Assembly (NCBI RefSeq): GCF_033283405.1
Contig: NZ_JAWMQR010000011.1
Coordinates: forward strand, 100,145-164,144
DNA: 64,000 nucleotides
Source: Halioxenophilus sp033283405
GTDB taxonomy: Bacteria; Pseudomonadota; Gammaproteobacteria; Pseudomonadales; Cellvibrionaceae
Reading direction: 5' to 3'
A program made the translations under genes and the position numbers. Shown here piece by piece: positions 27,609-36,800 of the stretch; the stretch's first letter is position 1, and each line of letters starts with the position of its first letter. The notes under the pieces are model-generated. The model ran no database searches, was not told the origin of the DNA, and was given only the letters and a program-made list of their open reading frames with translations.

Positions 27609-28403
27609 TTAACCGGTTTGGCTGCTGTATTGCCGATCCACGTGCAGGTAGCGTTTCAGTTTTGCCGTCAGAATATAAAATGGAATGGTGTCGAGCAGGG
27701 CGGCAAACATTTTGAAGAGATAGCTGCTCGCCATGTAGGTGAAATATTGCTGCAGTGTGATTTCACCGCGTGCCAGGGCTCCCCAAAAAACAATACCAAT
27801 CACCAATACCGAATCCACCGCTTGGCTCAACAGGGTACTGAAGTTGTTGCGCAGCCATAAATGTTTGCCTTTGGTTAATCGCTTCCAAAAATGGAACAGG
27901 CGCACGTCAATATATTGCGCGGCCACATAGGCAAACATACTGGCGAACACCGTGCCGGTGGCAAATATATAGATAAAATCGAACAGCTCAGCAGTGCCCG
28001 ATAACGCCTGGTCACCGGGTAGCCCCACGACGGGTTCGACCAGTTGCAGGTTATGCCAGGGAATGCCTGGTACCGGGGTGGCGCTGTGGGCCAGGGTGAT
28101 AATGCCGAGAATAAAAAAGTTTAAAAATAACCCTACTGTCACCAGATAATTTGCCCGCTTTTTGCCGAACAGTTCGCAGATTAAATCGGTGCAGAGAAAG
28201 GTGATGGGGTAGGGCAGAACCCCGACGGTGAGGGCCATGGGGCCCAACTCAATAAAGCGGGTGCTGCCAATAATATTGAGCATGGTCATCGCGCAGATGA
28301 ACACCCCGGCCAGTGCCAGAAAAACCTTCTCGCGACGCTCCTGCAAATCCGAGTCGCTAATTGCCAACGGCGTAACTGCTTGCTCCATACCAAAAATTTC
28401 CAA
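27609..28403 (-). CDS. Queuosine-precursor (preQ0) transporter, YhhQ/VUT family
   Basis: Inner-membrane importer of 7-cyano-7-deazaguanine for queuosine tRNA modification; 264 residues with about six to seven helices. The family signatures are YPITFLCTDLICELFGKKRANYLV, the FDFIYIFATGTVFASMFAYVAAQYIDVRLFHFWKRLTKGKHLWLRNNFSTLLSQAVDSVLV block, and the C-terminal KMFAALLDTIPFYILTAKLKRYL. The function is inferred from E. coli YhhQ; related VUT proteins may prefer other deazapurines. Confidence 0.9.
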   Translation of the reverse strand: MEIFGMEQAVTPLAISDSDLQERREKVFLALAGVFICAMTMLNIIGSTRFIELGPMALTVGVLPYPITFLCTDLICELFGKKRANYLVTVGLFLNFFILGIITLAHSATPVPGIPWHNLQLVEPVVGLPGDQALSGTAELFDFIYIFATGTVFASMFAYVAAQYIDVRLFHFWKRLTKGKHLWLRNNFSTLLSQAVDSVLVIGIVFWGALARGEITLQQYFTYMASSYLFKMFAALLDTIPFYILTAKLKRYLHVDRQYSSQTG

Positions 28404-28647
28404 TGCTGAGTGAGTGATCGCGTTCCGGTCAGTCGCGCCGAACCGGCATGAGTACCAGATTTACCGCGGCGAGACAACTTTCCGGGGGCTCTGCAAACGC
28501 CGTTGGTAGGCGATTGCAATTTTTTCTCCAAGCTCGATCCTTCTGTGCGTTACTTTTCGTTTGCCAATTTTGCCCGTGAACTTTTTGAGACTACGCCCCT
28601 CTTACTGGCGACTTTTAACGGCTGGGAAATTGGCTAAGGAGGTTATC

Positions 28648-29604
28648 ATGCTGGAAGTGAACCGGCTAAGTCGCAACTACGGCGCGCAGCGAGCGGTCGA
28701 TGAGGTGACATTCACGGTGGCAAAAGGTGAAATTGTTGGTTTGCTTGGCCACAATGGCGCCGGCAAAACCACCATTATGAAAATGATTACCGGCTTTCTC
28801 GAACCCGATACCGGTTATGTTCAAGTCGACGGCATAGACGTCGCCACCGATCCTAAAAAGATCCAACAGGGTCTGGGCTACCTGCCTGAAAATCTACCGG
28901 TCTACCCGGAAATGAGTGTGGCCGATTACCTCGACTACTGTGCCACTCTCAAAGGGCTGGCCGGTCCGGAAAAAATCTCCGCCATTCGCTACGCTCTCGC
29001 CGCCACCGACATTCAAGACAAACTGGCCAGTGCCATCAGTACTCTCTCGCGTGGTTACAAGCAGCGGGTGGGGGTGGCCCAGGCTATTTTGGGCCGGCCC
29101 AAACTGTTGGTGTTGGATGAGCCCACCAACGGTCTCGACCCGGAACAGACCCAACACATGCGCCGTCTGATTCGCGAGCTGGCCAAAGAGGCGACGGTGA
29201 TTTTATCCACCCACATTCTGCAGGAGGTGTCGGCGATCTGTTCGCGGGTGCTGATCTTACGCTCCGGGCAGCTGGTGGTGGATGAGTCCCTGGCCAGCCT
29301 CAGCAACAGCCGCAGCGTAATCCTGCACAGCAACCTGCCGAGCCAGGAGCTGCCACTGCTGAAAGGCCTTGCCGGCGTGCAGAGTGTTGAAGCCTTGCCT
29401 GTTGATGAAACCACTGAGGCCAGTGCCTACCGACTGCACCTGGGTGACGGCGGGCCTCTGGCCGAGGCCTCGGCGCGTATCGCCAAGGCGGTGATCGGTG
29501 CCGGCTTCGATCTCTACCAGTTGAATCCCCAGCAGCAGGATCTGGAGAGCCTGTTCCATAGCGCCGGTGCTCCCGTCAGCGAGGAGGCCAGCCATGCAGC
29601 CTAA
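28648..29604 (+). CDS. ABC transporter ATP-binding protein (GldA-like)
   Basis: 318-residue ATPase that energises the membrane protein encoded next. The ATG at 28648 follows AAGGAGGT by 5 nt. Walker A is GHNGAGKTT (residues 34-42), followed by the Q-loop YLPENLPVYPEMSV, signature LSRGYKQRVGVAQA, Walker B LLVLDEPTNGLDP and the H-loop STHIL. A C-terminal ~90-residue extension is typical of ABC-2/Gld-type ATPases. Its last codons overlap the start of the permease gene by 11 bp, showing translational coupling. Confidence 0.93.
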   Translation: MLEVNRLSRNYGAQRAVDEVTFTVAKGEIVGLLGHNGAGKTTIMKMITGFLEPDTGYVQVDGIDVATDPKKIQQGLGYLPENLPVYPEMSVADYLDYCATLKGLAGPEKISAIRYALAATDIQDKLASAISTLSRGYKQRVGVAQAILGRPKLLVLDEPTNGLDPEQTQHMRRLIRELAKEATVILSTHILQEVSAICSRVLILRSGQLVVDESLASLSNSRSVILHSNLPSQELPLLKGLAGVQSVEALPVDETTEASAYRLHLGDGGPLAEASARIAKAVIGAGFDLYQLNPQQQDLESLFHSAGAPVSEEASHAA

Positions 29605-32479
29605 CGTTGCCACCAGTATTCTGCGGGTTGCCAAAAAAGAGGTGACCCTCTTTTTCGCCTCGCCCATCGCTTATCTGTTTCTGGCCACCTTTGCCGGCGT
29701 TACCCTGTTTGTCTTCTTTTGGGGTGAGGCCTTTTTTGCCCGCAATATTGCCGACGTGCGCCCCCTGTTTGAGTGGATGCCGATCCTGCTGATCTTTCTC
29801 TCTGCGACGTTAACCATGCGGCTGTGGAGTGAGGAGCGACGCACCGGCACCTTAGAGACCGTGCTCACCCAGCCGGTGCCCTTGTGGCAGTTTGTACTGG
29901 GTAAATTTTTGGGCTGCCTGGTGCTGCTGGCCATCGCCCTGGCGATGACGCTGCCGCTGCCCATTACCGTTGCCATTATTGCCGATCTCGACTGGGGGCC
30001 GGTGTTCGCCGGTTACCTGGCCACTCTGTTGATGGGGGCGGCTTATCTCAGCATGGGGCTGTTTGTTTCGGCCCGGGCGCAGAACCAGATAGTCAGCCTT
30101 ATTCTGGCCACCGCCCTGTGCGGTACCTTTTATCTGGTGGGCAACAGCACCATCACCAATTTCGTCGGCAATCAGGCGGGTGAGTGGCTGCGTCTGTTTG
30201 GCACCGGCAGCCGGTTTGAGTCCATCGCCCGGGGGGTGATCGATATCCGCGATCTAACCTACTACCTGAGCCTGATTCTTATCTTCCTGGTGCTCAATGC
30301 CTATGTGCTCGAGAAAGAGCGCTGGGTCTACGGTGGCACCCGGCCTCACCATCGCCGCTGGCGCTCTGTCACCGCTCTGATTGTGATCAATGCCCTGGTG
30401 GCTAACCTCTGGCTCTTCCCCATTGGCAAGCTGCGGGCGGACATGACCGAGGGCAACCTCTACTCCATCTCCGATGCCACCCGCGGTTATCTGGCACAGC
30501 TGCAGGAGCCGCTGCTGATTCGCGGCTATTTCAGTGGCAAAACCCACCCGCTGTTGGCACCTTTAGTGCCCCAGCTGCGCGACCTGATCGAGGAGTACCA
30601 GGTGGCCGGGGGCGATAAAGTGCGGGTGGAGATTATCGACCCTTTGCAAATCCCCGAGCTCGAGAAAGAGGCCAATCAGGAGTACGGCATTCAGCCGGTA
30701 CCCTTCCAGGTGGCCGACCGCCATCAATCGGCGATTGTCAGCTCCTATTTCAACGTGCTGGTGCAGTATGGCAACCAGCACCAGGTACTAGGCTTTGAAG
30801 ATCTGATTGAGGTGAAAGCCAAGGGCGAGGGCGACCTCAATGTCGAGCTGCGCAACCCGGAGCACGACCTCACCCGGGCGATTAAAAAGGTGTTGGCCAG
30901 TTACCAATCGGGTGGCGATCTGTACGCCAATCTCGGCCATGATCTCACCTTCACTGCCTACGTCTCCGGCGACCCCATGCTTCCCACCGAGCTGCAAAAG
31001 TACAAGACGGAGCTATTGGACAAGGTCAAGGCGGAGCAGAAGAAGTCCGCTGGCCATCTGCAATTGCGGGTAATCGATCCACAGGCCGACAACGGTGCCG
31101 TGGCTGCACAAATTGAGCAGGACTACGGTTTCCGGCCCATGGCCACCAACCTCTTCAGTGACCAGCACTTCTACTTCTACATGACCTTAACCAGCGGCGA
31201 CCAGGTGTTACAGATCCCGCTGGATGACCTGGCCATCAGTAGTTTCACCCGCAATTTTGAGTCGGGTTTGAAGCGCTTCTCAGAGGGCTACACCAAAACC
31301 GTCGGCCTGGTAACACCGGCAGCTGGGCAACCGGCCTCGCCCTACATGCCGGACCCAGGCCCCCACTTCGACCAGTTGCGCTCATTCCTCGGCGCCGAGT
31401 TGAATGTGGTGGATGAAAATATTGACGACGGCCAGGTTTCTGGCGATGTCGATATCCTCATGGTGTTGGCGCCCAAGGAGCTCAACGACAACCAGCTGTT
31501 TGCCATCGACCAGTACCTGATGCAGGGTGGCACCGTCATTCTGGCCTCCTCGCCCTACACCGCCTCTCTGGCCAATCGCAGCCTGGCGGTGACGGGCAAT
31601 CAGAGTGGCCTGGCTGACTGGCTGGCGCACAACGGTATTCATATTGGCGACAGTATGGTGCTCGACCCGCACAACAGCGCCTTCCCGATACCGGTCAGCC
31701 GCAATGTGGGCGGCTATCAGATTCAAGATATCCGCATGCTCGACTACCCCTACTTTATCGACGTGCGCGGCGATCAGCTCAGTCAGCAGAATCTGATCAC
31801 TTCCCAGCTGCCACAACTGACCATGGCTTGGGCATCGCCCATTACCCTGGATGGCGACCAGGGCAGCCGCAAGGTAACACCATTGATTACCAGCTCCGAC
31901 GGCGCCTGGTTGTCATCGGATACCGACGTTATGCCCAAGCTCAACGACCAGGGCAGTACCAGCTACCAGCCAGAAGGCGATACCAAAACCCGTACCCTGG
32001 CGGTATTGAGCGAGGGGCGGTTTGACTCCTACTTTGCCGGCAAACCGTCACCACTGTTGGCGGCGCCGGCTGACGTCGATGCGGATGCCACCGCCGAACC
32101 CGACCAGGCCGATCTGCAGTTGGGCGCGGTGGTGGAGCGTTCGCCCAGTTCCGCCCGGTTGTTGGTGGTGGCCTCTAACGATCTGTGGCGGGATTCGGTG
32201 CTGCAGATGACGGCTGGTGTCGATCAGTCGCAGTACCTCAACAGCCTGCAGTTGGCGGCCAACGCCATCGATTGGTCTCTGGAGGATGCCGGCCTGCTCA
32301 GCATCCGCTCCCGGGGGCACTTCAATCGCACCCTGCCGCCGATGGCGACCACCACCCAATCCTATTGGGAGTACGGCAACTATGGCATGGCAGCACTGGC
32401 CCTGTTGCTGGTGGCGGCCGGCGAGCGGTTGCAGCGCCGGCGACGAATGGCGCGTTATCAAGCGTGGCTAGTAGGCTAG
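29594..32479 (+). CDS. ABC-2 permease fused to GldG-like periplasmic domain
   Basis: 961 residues starting at the ATG at 29594 (GAGGAGG 6 nt upstream), inside the end of the ATPase gene. The N-terminal ~245 residues form a six-helix ABC-2/GldF-like permease (RLWSEERRTGTLETVLTQPV is the family's cytoplasmic helix). A further helix near residue 260 leads into a ~600-residue extracytoplasmic GldG-type region (TEGNLYSISDATRGYLAQLQEPLLIRGYFSGK and DVDILMVLAPKELNDNQLFAIDQYLMQGGTVI). A final membrane helix and an Arg-rich tail close the protein. In Bacteroidetes the GldF and GldG parts are separate, so this is a fusion. In non-gliding bacteria the substrate is unknown. Confidence 0.88.
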   Translation: MQPNVATSILRVAKKEVTLFFASPIAYLFLATFAGVTLFVFFWGEAFFARNIADVRPLFEWMPILLIFLSATLTMRLWSEERRTGTLETVLTQPVPLWQFVLGKFLGCLVLLAIALAMTLPLPITVAIIADLDWGPVFAGYLATLLMGAAYLSMGLFVSARAQNQIVSLILATALCGTFYLVGNSTITNFVGNQAGEWLRLFGTGSRFESIARGVIDIRDLTYYLSLILIFLVLNAYVLEKERWVYGGTRPHHRRWRSVTALIVINALVANLWLFPIGKLRADMTEGNLYSISDATRGYLAQLQEPLLIRGYFSGKTHPLLAPLVPQLRDLIEEYQVAGGDKVRVEIIDPLQIPELEKEANQEYGIQPVPFQVADRHQSAIVSSYFNVLVQYGNQHQVLGFEDLIEVKAKGEGDLNVELRNPEHDLTRAIKKVLASYQSGGDLYANLGHDLTFTAYVSGDPMLPTELQKYKTELLDKVKAEQKKSAGHLQLRVIDPQADNGAVAAQIEQDYGFRPMATNLFSDQHFYFYMTLTSGDQVLQIPLDDLAISSFTRNFESGLKRFSEGYTKTVGLVTPAAGQPASPYMPDPGPHFDQLRSFLGAELNVVDENIDDGQVSGDVDILMVLAPKELNDNQLFAIDQYLMQGGTVILASSPYTASLANRSLAVTGNQSGLADWLAHNGIHIGDSMVLDPHNSAFPIPVSRNVGGYQIQDIRMLDYPYFIDVRGDQLSQQNLITSQLPQLTMAWASPITLDGDQGSRKVTPLITSSDGAWLSSDTDVMPKLNDQGSTSYQPEGDTKTRTLAVLSEGRFDSYFAGKPSPLLAAPADVDADATAEPDQADLQLGAVVERSPSSARLLVVASNDLWRDSVLQMTAGVDQSQYLNSLQLAANAIDWSLEDAGLLSIRSRGHFNRTLPPMATTTQSYWEYGNYGMAALALLLVAAGERLQRRRRMARYQAWLVG

Positions 32480-32498
32480 AGCGAGTGGGAGAAGAGCA

Positions 32499-33473
32499 AT
32501 GACCAGTACCATGAAATGGCTCACCGGCGTTCTGATAGCACAGCTGTTATTGGCAGTCGGTGTTTACACCCAACAGGCCCACCGGGAGACAACCCCGCCC
32601 AGTGGCCCACTGTTAACCTTTACCCCGGATTCGGTGACCGAGTTTGATATCACCGGCAGCAACAACCAGTCGGTAACCATTGTGCGCCGGCCGGATGGTG
32701 GCTGGATTCTACCGGGCCTCAATAACCTGCCGGCCGATAAACAACTGCTGGACGAAGCACTCAGCCATCTCGCCGGCCAGCACGAGGATTGGCCGGTGAC
32801 CCAAACCGCCTCTGCCCACGAGCGCTTCCGGGTGGCCGACAACGATTTTGAACGCCGTCTGGAGGTGAAATCGGGCGGTGATTCGGCGGTGCTGCTGTTG
32901 GGGGATTCGCCCGCCTACCGCAAGGTCTACGGGCGCCTGCCTGGCCAGGATCCGGTCTACTCGCTGGCGTTAAACAGTGTTGATTTCCCGCTGCACGCCA
33001 ACCGCTGGCTGGATAAATCCCTGCTGGCGGTGAACGATGTTAGCTCGGTAAAAAGAGCGGAGTATCAGCTGCAGCAGCAGGGTGACCAGTGGCAGCTGCA
33101 GGCCGAGGGCAACATCCTGGCCGCGGCCGATGCCCCGCGTCAGCAACTGTTGAAAGTGTTGTCGGAATTGCGGGTGACTGGTGTCGCCGATCTGCCGCCA
33201 CCGGCTGAGGCCACCGTTACGGAGATCAGCGTGCAGTCGGGCGAGCAACTTTATCGCTACCGCTTTGCCCACGACGACAGCCACTACTGGGTTTCGCGGG
33301 CGGATTTGGCGCCGACCTTTACCATGGGGCAATATCAGTTTGCCCAGATCGTCGATACCGGTGTGGCTGATTTGCAGGCAGTGCCGGCCGCTGAGGTACC
33401 CGCCGCCACGGCGCCAGCGCCCGACACAACCAGCCCGGGCAGTGTGGCACCCACGGCCGACGTCCACTCCTAA
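32499..33473 (+). CDS. DUF4340-domain protein, partner of the Gld-like ABC system
   Basis: 324 residues with one N-terminal membrane helix (MKWLTGVLIAQLLLAVGVYTQ) and the remainder extracytoplasmic. The DUF4340 repeats are visible as LTFTPDSVTEFDITGSNNQSVTIVRRPDGGWILPGLNNLPADKQLLDEALSHL and VYGRLPGQDPVYSLALNSVDFPLHANRWLDKSLL. It ends in an Ala/Pro/Thr-rich tail. It is 20 bp downstream of the permease fusion in the same operon, the standard context of this family. The role is unknown, probably an accessory subunit. Confidence 0.85.
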   Translation: MTSTMKWLTGVLIAQLLLAVGVYTQQAHRETTPPSGPLLTFTPDSVTEFDITGSNNQSVTIVRRPDGGWILPGLNNLPADKQLLDEALSHLAGQHEDWPVTQTASAHERFRVADNDFERRLEVKSGGDSAVLLLGDSPAYRKVYGRLPGQDPVYSLALNSVDFPLHANRWLDKSLLAVNDVSSVKRAEYQLQQQGDQWQLQAEGNILAAADAPRQQLLKVLSELRVTGVADLPPPAEATVTEISVQSGEQLYRYRFAHDDSHYWVSRADLAPTFTMGQYQFAQIVDTGVADLQAVPAAEVPAATAPAPDTTSPGSVAPTADVHS

Positions 33474-33823
33474 ACCGCCCGCCACAGCCGGCACCGCTTG
33501 GTCCGGTTGTGGCGCTTCGGCAAGACAGCCCACAGGCGCCTGCCGCCCATCCTCTGGCTGCCGCCACTCTCGCCCTGGCCTGACCTTGTCGAGCATCTGC
33601 GGCCTATCGCTGCCCGCTGCCCGCTGCCCGCTGCCCCACCCGAGTTTTCCCCCCAACTGAATTTGCAGCTGTTAAGCGGACGCTAACCTGACTATCCAGC
33701 CCTCGATTAACGCGCAGCCCGCGGCAATGGGCTGCGCACCAGGGCTGGACGTGGCGTTAGTGCTGGACAAATGGCCAAATTTTGCCAGTCTTAACACTAA
33801 AATAAGACAATTCTGGGTAGATT
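33474..33823. other. 350-bp spacer with a (GCTGCCC)4 repeat
   Basis: No gene is supported. The stretch is GC-rich at first and then AT-richer towards the next start. Four perfect tandem copies of GCTGCCC occupy 33609-33636. It presumably contains the promoter of the large sensor kinase, but no strong promoter motif stands out. Confidence 0.6.
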
Positions 33824-36800
33824 GTGCCGAAATCTCATCGCTTGTCAGCGCTGCATTGGGCGTCACTTATTGTGCTGGTTGGAATCCTGGCGAGTGCGGC
33901 CGCCGGTTGGTGGATCGGTCAACGTAATCAGGTGGTGATCAACGACTATCTGGCCCAGCACCACAGCCAGCTGCAGAATGACATCGCCGCCCGATTGCGC
34001 CTTTACCAATACGGTCTGAAATCGATCGCCAGCGACATCGATAACGCAAACCACAACGAAGTGGTTGCGGCTGTCCAGAAGCTCAACGATAACCACTCCC
34101 TGACCACCGAGTTCCCCGGCGCCCTCGGCTTTGGCTTCGCCGAGCGCAGCCCCAGCGTTGGCGAGTGGCCGGTGGTGGCGGTTGCCCCGCAGGCGTTGAA
34201 TGAGGCGCTGCTGGATTTTGATTTTGCCCGTTATCCCGCCATCCGCTATGCGGCCGACACAGCCCTGCAGCAGGGCGCGCTGCGCCTCGCCCCCCTGGAT
34301 GAGATCCCGAATCTGGCCGGTGGCCGGCAGCTGCTTTTGTTGATGCCGGTCTATCACGGCGAACAACGTCCGCGCAGCCTCTCCCAGCGCCAACAGCTGC
34401 TACTGGGGTGGGCCTTCGTGGTGGTCGCTCTCGACGATGCCTTTAGTGACCTCTGGCTCGACAGCCGCTTCCTGCGCCTGCGCCTCTCCGATGTCAGTAA
34501 TCCCGACTCGCCCCTGCTCTACTACCAATCGGCGTCTCTGGTCGACAATGTTCTGGCCCAAATCGACAACGAGCAGGAGTTCTATGGTCGTCTCTGGCGG
34601 GTGGAGTTGCAGGCCTTTCCCAACCTGGTACAACAGCTCAACCTGCCGTCGCCTACGGGTGTTTTCCTGACCGGTCTGGTGATCTGCCTGCTGTTGGCGG
34701 CCCTGGTGGAAAAGGTGGTGGAATCACGCCTGCAGCGGGCCGACACCGATGCCATCCGGCGGCGCATGGCAGCGCTTATCGACGCTACCCCGGACGGGGT
34801 GGTCACCACTGATCTGCAGGGCCGCATATCCGATTGGAATCGTGGCGCCGAGGCGCTGTTTGGCTATAGTGCGGAAGAGGTGCTCGGCCGTTCGTTAACC
34901 CAGTTGATTGTGCCCGAGGGGCTGCGCCACGAGGAGGAACTGTTATTTGCCCGGCTGCGCCAGGGCGAATCCATCGCCAATATCCGCTCCCGGCGGCAGT
35001 GTAAAGATAAGCTCACGGTCTACGTCTCCATTTCGATGACTCCCATGAGTGACCATGCCCAGGTGAATGCGGTGGCCATGGTGTTTCGCTATATCGGTGA
35101 TGAGATGGTGGAGCAGCAGCAAATTGAGGCCAAGAACCGCTCCCTGGAGAGCCTGGCCAATCTGCGCAGCCGGGAGTTGGAGAGCTCCCGGCAGTTTATG
35201 CGGGCCCTGCTCGATGCCATCCCGCCCGCAGTGGCTTACCTGGATCGCAACCGGGAGTTGCTGCTGGTGAACAAGGCATTTGCGGCCATGTTCAGCAAGT
35301 CGGTGGATGAGTTGGTGGGTGCTTCACTGCCTGAACAGGTCCACCCCGGGGTTCTGGAGCGTACCGAGCAGCTGCTCGACAAAGCCCTGGCCGGCGCAAG
35401 TCAAACTGTGGAGAACAGCTACAACCTGGGTGATGGCCAGCATGCGCGCTACCTGTCGCACTTCATTCCCGACCGCCGCGACGATGAGATACTGGGCCTC
35501 TACCTCATTACCTACGACGTTACCGAACTCTATGAGAGCAGACAGCAGCTCTCCCAGGCGGTGCGCGAAAACGAAGCGCTGTTGAACAGTATCAATGAAC
35601 AGATGGCCTACGCTCAGGCTACTGTCAATGGCGAGCTTACCTTCGTCAACGACAACTACTGCCGTTCGCTTGGGCAGAACCAGTCGACACTGCTGGGTAG
35701 CCGCTTAAAGCTGTTTGCCAGCGACACGGCAACAACGCCACTGTGGCCGGAAATTATTGCTGCCATTGAGGCGGGCCACTGTTGGCAGGGGCAGATGTGC
35801 GAACATCATAGCGATGGCAGTTGGGTCTGGTTTCAAGGGGTGGCCGCCCCCGCCTTTGATATCCACGGCAAGCTCGACCACCTGATTCTGCTGCGTCTGG
35901 ATATTACGCACAGCAAATCCGCGGAGCGCGATCAGGAGCAGTTCAATCTGCTGTTTCGCAGCATTCTCAATATTGCCGCCCCGGTGGCTATTATTGCCAC
36001 CGATCCCCAAGGGGTGATCACGGTGTTTAACCGCGGCGCGGAAAACCTGCTCGGCTACCGTGCCGCAGAGGTGGTGCAGCAGACCAGCTTTGCCAGTCTG
36101 GCGGATGGCCAGGACCTGGCGAACTTAAACCACTCGAAAACGCCTGCAGAGCCACTGCTGGGCCAGGGTTTTGAGCGTTTTCGCCAAACGCTCGATGACT
36201 CCGGCTTAGCGCGCAGCCACAACTATTTCCGGCGCCGTGATCAGAGTGACTTTGTCGCTTCGCTGACCCTCTCCCGGCTCACCGATGAGCAGGGCGAAGT
36301 GAGTGGTTACCTCGCTGTGGTGCTGGATATCTCTCAGGAGGTGAATAATTACCAAGCCCTGATCAAGACCCGGGATCAGCTGGCGATCGCCTCTGAGGTG
36401 GCCGACCTGGGGGTGTGGGTTTGGGATCCGGCTACCAACCTTATTGAGTGGAACGCGCGCATGCGCGAAATCTACCACCTCAGTGAAGTGGACCACCCGC
36501 AGATCTCCTACGACGATTGGCGCGCCTGTATTCTGCCTGACGACCGGGCCGAGCTGGATGCCCGTCTGCAGGCGGCGATGGCCAATCGTGGCGACTTTGA
36601 CGGCGTGTTCCATATCATGCTGCCCGAGGGGGGTGTGCGGGCGGTGCAGGTGGCGGCGCACTTCGATCGCACCGACGATGGTCGGGTGTTTTCGGTGACA
36701 GGGATCAATCGCGATATCACCGAGCAGCTGCAGGTTGAACGCAGTCTGCGCGAAGCCAAGCTCGGGGCCGAGAGCTCCAGCCAAGCCAAAAGCCAGTTTC

